DNA from: an uncultured Lachnospiraceae bacterium
Lineage (GTDB): Bacteria; Bacillota; Clostridia; Lachnospirales; Lachnospiraceae
Direction: 5' to 3'
DNA: 35,650 nucleotides
Assembly: GCA_910585005.1 (NCBI GenBank)
Contig: CAJUCN010000024.1
Coordinates: 1-35,650, forward strand
Part shown: positions 30,827-35,650 of the stretch, piece by piece
Numbering within the stretch: the stretch's first letter is position 1
Layout: every line of letters starts with the position of its first letter
Translations under genes and position numbers: made by a program
Notes under the pieces: model-generated
What the model was told of the DNA's origin: nothing
Databases searched by the model: none
What the model saw: only the letters and a program-made list of their open reading frames with translations

Positions 30827-31606
30827 CTAGAAGATACCTCCATTTGTGGTTTTTTTTTCTGCCTTGATATTTTTATCCTGTTTTAGCGCCGGATCTAGCC
30901 TTGGATCAGTTTCATAACCATATTTTCCATAATACTTGCCGTAATATTTCCCATAATGTCCATAATAACCTTTTTGATTCAGATCCACTTTGTTTAAGAC
31001 AACGCCGAGAATACGGCTTCCTGATTTATCCAACTGTTCTTTAACCTTCTGGACGAAACGGTAATTAACCGCATTGCTCTCCACCACCAGCACCGTGCCG
31101 TCACAGTGCTTTGCCACCACAGCGGCATCGATGACATTTCCCAGGGGCGGTGTGTCTACGATAATATAATCAAACGCCGTCCTCATAACATTCAGCATTT
31201 CCTGGAATCTTTCACTTCCCAGAAGCTCGCTGGGATTGGGGGGCACCGGCCCGGAAAAAAAGATATAAAGGCGCGGGACATTCGTCTGGCACATCACATC
31301 CGCAAATCTGTATTTTCCAATCAGACAATGGCTCAGGCCATACCTGACTGCCCCGGTCTTATACCTGCCCACCAACACAGATTTCCTCATGTCCGCATCG
31401 ATCAGTAAGGTCTTATTTCCCGCCTCAGCAAAAGACTTGGCCATTTCCATTGCAATGCTTGTCTTTCCTTCATTGGGCGTACAACTGGTAACGGCAACTA
31501 CCTTCACATCCCCGCCGCAGAATTCCACATTACTCCGCAGGGTCTTAAAAGCTTCCTTAATATGGAAATCCGTATTTTGATCTAAATGTAAGGTAACTTC
31601 CTGCAT
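30827..31606 (-). CDS. cpsD: Bacterial tyrosine kinase, CpsD/CapB type
   Basis: The 259-residue cytoplasmic BY-kinase works with the CpsC-type activator to control EPS chain length. Walker A is PNEGKTS (44-50), Walker A' is LLIDADMR (67-74) and Walker B is YIIVDTPP (147-154). The C-terminal autophosphorylation cluster has nine tyrosines between 214 and 231 (YYGHYGKYYGKYYGKYGY), a repeated YYGK pattern. GAGGAAAT lies before ATG 31606. An A9 run near the 3' end bridges to the LCP reading frame. Confidence 0.95.
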   Translation of the reverse strand: MQEVTLHLDQNTDFHIKEAFKTLRSNVEFCGGDVKVVAVTSCTPNEGKTSIAMEMAKSFAEAGNKTLLIDADMRKSVLVGRYKTGAVRYGLSHCLIGKYRFADVMCQTNVPRLYIFFSGPVPPNPSELLGSERFQEMLNVMRTAFDYIIVDTPPLGNVIDAAVVAKHCDGTVLVVESNAVNYRFVQKVKEQLDKSGSRILGVVLNKVDLNQKGYYGHYGKYYGKYYGKYGYETDPRLDPALKQDKNIKAEKKTTNGGIF

Positions 31607-31608
31607 AA

Positions 31609-32340
31609 TTATTTCCTCTTGGTCTTCTGTTTTACATTACTTTCCTCTGCTGCTATGGGTATTAATGCCAATGTGCTAAGCCCCAGATATTTCTCCACGT
31701 CTTCCGAAGTTTTGATGGTATCATCTAACAGATAGTGCACCAGAATCACGATACAAACAAAAAGGATCCCCAATGCACCTCCAAACAACGTCCATTTAGG
31801 CACACTTGGCCCAGCCTTGCTTGTTGGCATATTCGCTTCTTCCACCACATTTACTGCATCAATATCCATCACATTCTGGATATGCTCTCCCGCCACTTCC
31901 CTGATACAATTAGCAATATCCTGAGCCTGCTTCGGATTGATATCTGTCACAGTGATAGACACAATCCTTGTATCTGTAGGCGTCTGTACACTAACCATAT
32001 CAAGCAGATCCCGGTATTCCATCTCAGTAAGGGAAAGGATTCTAATGACTTCTTCTAATACATATCGGCTGTTTATCAATTCCGCATAATCTTTTGTAAG
32101 CTGTGTTCCCATCTGCACATCGCTATAGGTAACCGTTGTGCTTTCTGATTTGTTTAAAATATAAATTTTAGTAGTAGATTCATATGTTGGCGTCAAAATA
32201 AACATGCTGATCACAAATCCGATAACCGCCGCCAACATGCCACCGCCAAAAATAATCCAAAACCTGCTAAACAAAACACTAACAATCTCTAACAAATCCA
32301 CTTCGATCGCATCATTTTCCCTATGATTTTCCATATTCAT
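31609..32340 (-). CDS. cpsC: Polysaccharide co-polymerase / kinase activator, CpsC (Wzz) type
   Basis: The 243-residue membrane protein has two membrane segments (about 27-49 and 183-205) around an extracytoplasmic Wzz domain, and a short cytoplasmic C-terminus that docks the kinase encoded next. The proline-rich motif before the second segment (ANMPTSKAGPSVPKW) is typical. It should set polymer length and activate the tyrosine kinase. Its ATG overlaps the upstream stop as ATGA. Confidence 0.93.
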   Translation of the reverse strand: MNMENHRENDAIEVDLLEIVSVLFSRFWIIFGGGMLAAVIGFVISMFILTPTYESTTKIYILNKSESTTVTYSDVQMGTQLTKDYAELINSRYVLEEVIRILSLTEMEYRDLLDMVSVQTPTDTRIVSITVTDINPKQAQDIANCIREVAGEHIQNVMDIDAVNVVEEANMPTSKAGPSVPKWTLFGGALGILFVCIVILVHYLLDDTIKTSEDVEKYLGLSTLALIPIAAEESNVKQKTKRK

Positions 32341-33095
32341 CTTCTTCCCAAATCTCTATGTATTCCATGTACAATGTATTCATCATTCAGCACACACATT
32401 GGATAATCCCAAAATAATCGTTTGGCGCTGCTTTCCCCATACTTTTTTTTAATATATCCTGCACACGCTGAAAGGTATGGGCCTCTTCTTTCCAGGTCAT
32501 GTGCATCCGTAGCAACAAAATGAATCAAATCCTGTTTCAACATTTTCTTTACAAACTGCTTTGCGCCAAACCCATATCTCCCCATAATGCTTCCCGCGTT
32601 CACCTGCATAAAGCAGCCCAGCCGAACCAGATCCACGGCTCTGTCCCTCTTAGAACATACATTTTTATATCGTTCCACATGGGCTATGATCGGATAATAT
32701 CCGCCCATAAGCAGTGCATAAACGCCATTCCTGATATAATCATAATCCGCCAAAGGATCAAATTCAACAAGCACATAATGGGAATTTGCCAAAGTCCCTG
32801 CCTTCCCTGCATCCAACTCTTCCGTCAGTCCATTCCTATAATACAGTTCACTGCCTGCATATAACCTAATGTCTAACGCTTCCTTCTGTACCCTCTCCTG
32901 CAGCCGGCCTATTTCATCGTCCATTTCGCTGCGATCCCTATTCTTGTGCCATGGCTTGTCATGGGGCGTAAGGATCATCTGGGAAATTCCGTCCCTTACC
33001 GCTATACGCAGCATTTCCAGGCTCATTTCCAGATTTGCCGAACCGTCATCAACTGCCGGCAGAATATGGGAATGAATGTCAATATAGTTTTCCAT
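32337..33095 (-). CDS. cpsB: PHP-type tyrosine-protein phosphatase, CpsB/CapC type
   Basis: The 252-residue metal-dependent phosphatase dephosphorylates the CpsD-type kinase. Metal-binding motifs are DIHSHILPAVDDG (6-18), LTPHDKPW, the AHVERY and ATDAHD histidine/aspartate sites near the middle and end. ATG 33095 follows GGAGA by 3 nt. It is the first gene of the EPS operon behind the promoter at 33148-33176. Confidence 0.95.
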   Translation of the reverse strand: MENYIDIHSHILPAVDDGSANLEMSLEMLRIAVRDGISQMILTPHDKPWHKNRDRSEMDDEIGRLQERVQKEALDIRLYAGSELYYRNGLTEELDAGKAGTLANSHYVLVEFDPLADYDYIRNGVYALLMGGYYPIIAHVERYKNVCSKRDRAVDLVRLGCFMQVNAGSIMGRYGFGAKQFVKKMLKQDLIHFVATDAHDLERRGPYLSACAGYIKKKYGESSAKRLFWDYPMCVLNDEYIVHGIHRDLGRR

Positions 33096-33147
33096 TTGTC
33101 TCCATATATCATGATATCTATTTTAAAGGTTACAATCCATGCATTCC

Positions 33148-33176
33148 ATTATATTATCCTGACTGCTTTTTTACAA
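33148..33176 (-). promoter_or_regulatory. Promoter of the EPS operon
   Basis: On the minus strand TTGTAA (33176-33171) and a perfect TATAAT (33153-33148) are separated by 17 bp. The start site would lie near 33141, leaving a leader of about 45 nt before cpsB. Confidence 0.85.
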
Positions 33177-33222
33177 GGTATTTTTATGATACATAGACCA
33201 ACTTAGGTTTAAAACAATCGTT

Positions 33223-33238
33223 TATAACCTTATAACCT
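33223..33238. repeat. Tandem 8-bp repeat upstream of the EPS promoter
   Basis: TATAACCT occurs twice in direct tandem (33223-33230 and 33231-33238), about 47 bp upstream of the EPS -35 box and on the side facing the divergent Memo-AMMECR1 promoter. It may bind a regulator; nothing more can be shown. Confidence 0.4.
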
Positions 33239-33255
33239 TCCCCGTTAACTTTATC

Positions 33256-33284
33256 TGGCCACTGTCTTCCTTATTTGATACAAT
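33256..33284 (+). promoter_or_regulatory. Promoter of the Memo-AMMECR1 gene
   Basis: TGGCCA (33256-33261) and TACAAT (33279-33284) are separated by 17 bp, with a moderate -35 and a good -10. Transcription would start near 33291, 26 bp before the ATG at 33317. Confidence 0.6.
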
Positions 33285-33316
33285 ATCCCTATACATCATT
33301 TTAAGGAGATACAGAC

Positions 33317-34729
33317 ATGGCAATACTTTCTGCATATATGGTTCCACACCCGCCGCTGATCCTGCCAGAGATCGGCAAAGGACAGGAACAGGCAATTGGA
33401 CACACTATTAATGCTTACCATGAAGCAGCCCAAAGGATCGGTCGCGACCAGCCGGATACCATTATCCTCTTCTCCCCTCATCAGATCATGTATTCCGACT
33501 ATTTCCATATCTCTCCGGGCAAAGGGGCAAAGGGCGACTTTGCCCGGTTCCGGGCTGGAACTGTTAAAATGGAAGTCTCCTATGACACGGATTTTGTCCA
33601 AAAACTGTGTGATCTGGCAGATCACGCCGCTTTCCCGGCGGGAACTTACGGGGAACAAAATAACCGCCTGGATCATGGGACAATGGTTCCCCTCTATTTT
33701 ATCAACCAATACTGGAAAAATTACCATCTGGTAAGGATCGGTTTATCCGGCCTTCCCTTGATCAAACATTATGAGTTCGGGCGATATATCAAAGAAACGG
33801 TCCATATTCTTGGACGAAAGGCCGTCCTTATTGCCAGCGGCGATCTTTCCCACCGGCTAAAGGAGGAAGGGCCTTACGGCTACCAAAAGGAAGGGCCGGA
33901 ATATGACCGCCGTATCATGGACGTCATGGAAAGGGCTGCCTTTGGGGAACTTTTGGATTTTTCTGAAGATTTCTGTGAAAAGGCAGGGGAATGCGGACAC
34001 CGCTCCTTTACCATTATGGCGGGAGCCTTGGATGAGACAGCCCTTCTTCCTAAGAAACTGTCCTACGAAGGGCCTTTTGGCGTTGGATACGGCATCTGCT
34101 GTTACCACACTGCCGGGCCGGATCCAAGCCGGAATTTTCAATTTCAATATGAGGAAAAACGAAAAACGGCCCTCTTACAGCAGCGCGAAAGGGAAGACGG
34201 CTATATCCGGCTTGCCCGCAGCACGATAGAAACTTACATCCGTACTGGAAAAATCATAAACCTGCCGGAAAACCTTGACAAGGAAATGACTTCCCAAAAA
34301 GCAGGGGTCTTCGTTTCCATCAAAGAGGACGGGCGTCTTCGGGGATGTATCGGTACCATCCAGGCCGTACAGGATTCCATCGCTGAGGAAATTATCGCCA
34401 ATGCCATCAGCGCCTCCACCAAGGATCCCCGCTTTTCCCCTATTGAACCCTGGGAACTGGATCGGCTGACCATCAGTGTGGATGTCCTTGGCGGTAAAGA
34501 AAAGATCAGTTCCCCGGATCAGCTTGATCCCAGGCGTTATGGCGTCATCGTAACCAAAGGGCGTAAACGCGGCCTGCTTCTTCCCAATCTGGAAGGCGTA
34601 GATACCGTGGAAGAACAAATTGCAATTGCTAAAAGAAAAGCCGGAATCCGGGAAACGGAACAAGCAGAATTGGAACGGTTTGAAGTGATACGGCACGAAA
34701 CCCAAACCCTAAATGAGGAAGGATCATGA
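33317..34729 (+). CDS. Fused Memo-like (AmmeMemoRadiSam B) and AMMECR1 (A) protein
   Basis: The 470-residue protein joins two families of unknown function. The N-terminal Memo/extradiol-dioxygenase-like domain (1-265) keeps metal-type histidines: H11 (VPHPP), H55 (SPHQ), H120 (LDHGT) and H179 (SGDLSH). The C-terminal AMMECR1 domain (about 290-465) has the signature LRGCIGTIQA (341-350). The radical SAM partner follows with an ATGA overlap; the three form the conserved AmmeMemoRadiSam set, for which the reaction is not known to me. AAGGAGA lies 7 nt before ATG 33317. Confidence 0.95.
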   Translation: MAILSAYMVPHPPLILPEIGKGQEQAIGHTINAYHEAAQRIGRDQPDTIILFSPHQIMYSDYFHISPGKGAKGDFARFRAGTVKMEVSYDTDFVQKLCDLADHAAFPAGTYGEQNNRLDHGTMVPLYFINQYWKNYHLVRIGLSGLPLIKHYEFGRYIKETVHILGRKAVLIASGDLSHRLKEEGPYGYQKEGPEYDRRIMDVMERAAFGELLDFSEDFCEKAGECGHRSFTIMAGALDETALLPKKLSYEGPFGVGYGICCYHTAGPDPSRNFQFQYEEKRKTALLQQREREDGYIRLARSTIETYIRTGKIINLPENLDKEMTSQKAGVFVSIKEDGRLRGCIGTIQAVQDSIAEEIIANAISASTKDPRFSPIEPWELDRLTISVDVLGGKEKISSPDQLDPRRYGVIVTKGRKRGLLLPNLEGVDTVEEQIAIAKRKAGIRETEQAELERFEVIRHETQTLNEEGS

Positions 34730-35568
34730 AAACAACTTGTCAGGTGTGCATACACCACTGTCATTTAGAGCCCGGCCAATACGGAATCTGCCGGGCAAGA
34801 AAAAATGAAGATGGAACGATCATTTGTGAAAACTACGGGCAGGCAACTTCCCTTGCCCTGGACCCTATTGAAAAAAAGCCCCTTAAGATGTTTTATCCTG
34901 GAAGCCTACTCTTATCAGTTGGCAGTTATGGATGTAATTTACGCTGCCCTTTTTGTCAGAATCATGAAATCTCCATGGTTGGAGCGAACGATGCCGGCGC
35001 CCTTTACCTTTCCCCGGAATTTCTGGTTCAAAAAGCAAAGGATTCCCAAAAGGCGGGAAACATTGGGGTTGCCTTTACTTACAATGAACCATTGATCGGC
35101 TGGGAATATGTATACGACACGGCAATATTGCTCAAAAAAGCCGGGATGAAAACGGTGCTGGTCACCAATGGAACTGCCGCACCGGAAATATTAGAAAAGA
35201 TCCTCCCCTTTATAGACGCCATGAATATCGACCTAAAAGGCTTTACCGAAAACTATTACCAAAAACTTGGCGGAAGCTTAGAAGCCGTAAAGGAATTTAT
35301 ACAGAAGGCAGCCTCCGGCTGCCATGTGGAACTTACCACGCTGATCGTACCGGGCGAAAACGATAGCATTTGGGAAATGGAAGCAGAAGCCGGATGGATC
35401 GCGTCCGTTAAGACAATAAGCCCTTCCGGTCAGATCCCTTTACATGTGACACGCTTTTTCCCCCAATATCAAATGACGGACAAGGTGCCCACCGACGTAA
35501 GACAAGTCCGCCTCCTTGCAGACACGGCAAGGAAATACCTTAAGAACGTATTTGTAGGCAATTGCTAA
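34726..35568 (+). CDS. amrS: AmmeMemoRadiSam-system radical SAM enzyme
   Basis: The 280-residue radical SAM enzyme has the cluster motif C70-x3-C74-x2-C77 (CNLRCPFCQN) for the [4Fe-4S] cofactor, and an extra N-terminal cysteine set C5, C8, C12 and C22 (CQVCIHHCHLEPGQYGIC) that may bind a second metal or cluster. TYNEP and MNIDLKGF are further family motifs shared with pyruvate-formate-lyase activases. The substrate is unknown. It is coupled to the fused Memo-AMMECR1 gene by an ATGA overlap. Confidence 0.95.
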   Translation: MKTTCQVCIHHCHLEPGQYGICRARKNEDGTIICENYGQATSLALDPIEKKPLKMFYPGSLLLSVGSYGCNLRCPFCQNHEISMVGANDAGALYLSPEFLVQKAKDSQKAGNIGVAFTYNEPLIGWEYVYDTAILLKKAGMKTVLVTNGTAAPEILEKILPFIDAMNIDLKGFTENYYQKLGGSLEAVKEFIQKAASGCHVELTTLIVPGENDSIWEMEAEAGWIASVKTISPSGQIPLHVTRFFPQYQMTDKVPTDVRQVRLLADTARKYLKNVFVGNC

Positions 35569-35595
35569 AACAAATTGATGCGCCAGAAATATGAC

Positions 35596-35650
35596 GGGGC
35601 TGTTGCAAAAGTAGATGAATAATCACTACTGGAGCAATGGCTCCGTTTTT
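35596..35650. mobile_element. Probable insertion sequence end at the right window edge
   Basis: The stretch GGGGCTGTTGCAAAAGTAG (from 35596) resembles the terminal inverted repeats of IS elements common in Lachnospiraceae (IS1182/IS4-like ends with GGGGCTGTTGCAAAA). The rest of the element and its transposase would lie beyond the window. It begins only about 28 bp after the radical SAM gene stop. The family call is from memory and is uncertain. Confidence 0.4.
35631..35650 (+). terminator. Small hairpin with T run at the right edge
   Basis: GGAGC (35631-35635) and GCTCC (35640-35644) with the loop AATG are followed by GTTTTT. It may terminate the AmmeMemoRadiSam operon, or be part of the IS end in which it appears to lie, where such hairpins limit read-through into the element. 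Confidence 0.55.

Noticed and set aside
30619..30843. 74-residue minus-strand frame starting with ATG and a good GGAGG nearby at the kinase/LCP junction
   Set aside because: It runs inside the LCP gene in another frame, and its peptide has no family resemblance; the LCP frame shows clear conserved motifs.
1..35650. tRNA, rRNA or CRISPR loci
   Set aside because: No cloverleaf, rRNA-like or repeat-spacer pattern was noticed by eye; a covariance-model scan would be decisive but could not be run.

Overview
The window reads as chromosomal DNA of an anaerobic, Gram-positive gut-type clostridium, most likely a Lachnospiraceae member. The basis is gene content and style: an agr-type quorum locus with a clostridial AgrD, a cpsBCD-type exopolysaccharide (EPS) locus, a ferredoxin-like aldo/keto reductase, lipoprotein signals, strong GGAGG ribosome sites and many ATGA stop/start overlaps. 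No rRNA, tRNA or CRISPR array was seen. Species cannot be named from the sequence alone.

Layout. (1) 1-3147: a divergent response regulator and a three-gene LanFEG-type ABC transporter for lantibiotic/peptide-antibiotic self-protection or resistance. (2) 3150-5650: a low-density accessory stretch of decayed or orphan small genes, including a small protein of the type carried by integrative conjugative elements. (3) 5778-9138: a complete agr-like quorum system on the minus strand (XRE regulator, LytTR regulator, GHKL kinase, a 53-residue AgrD precursor that is too short to stand out as an ORF, AgrB). (4) 9212-13426: housekeeping genes (aldo/keto reductase, aspS, an Rrf2 regulator with three cysteines, a GNAT acetyltransferase), with back-to-back Rrf2/GNAT promoters sharing one dyad. 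(5) 13440-18068: a minus-strand operon of yjbR, a lipoprotein gene, a lipoprotein-anchored barnase, its barstar, a membrane GGDEF protein and a small FakA-like protein. (6) 18083-33176: a 16-gene EPS operon on the minus strand with a clear promoter. Its front half holds cpsB, cpsC, cpsD, an LCP protein, a sortase-B-like lipoprotein lacking the catalytic Cys and His, a secreted protein and the initiating sugar transferase. Its AT-rich variable half holds LicD, an IspD-like cytidylyltransferase, an SDR, three glycosyltransferases, Wzy, Wzx and an anchored protein of unknown function. (7) 33256-35568: a fused Memo-AMMECR1 gene and its radical SAM partner (AmmeMemoRadiSam), then what looks like the end of an insertion sequence at the right edge.

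How they work together. The EPS operon encodes a Wzx/Wzy pathway: the sugar transferase loads the lipid carrier, the glycosyltransferases extend it, LicD probably adds a polyol-phosphate made by the IspD-like/SDR pair, Wzx flips and Wzy polymerises the unit, CpsBCD controls chain length through tyrosine phosphorylation, and the LCP protein attaches the product to the wall. The most unusual items are the catalytically degenerate sortase-B-like lipoprotein inside this operon, the A9 run joining the kinase and LCP reading frames, the surface-anchored barnase/barstar pair in a c-di-GMP operon, and the agr locus with a readable autoinducer precursor.
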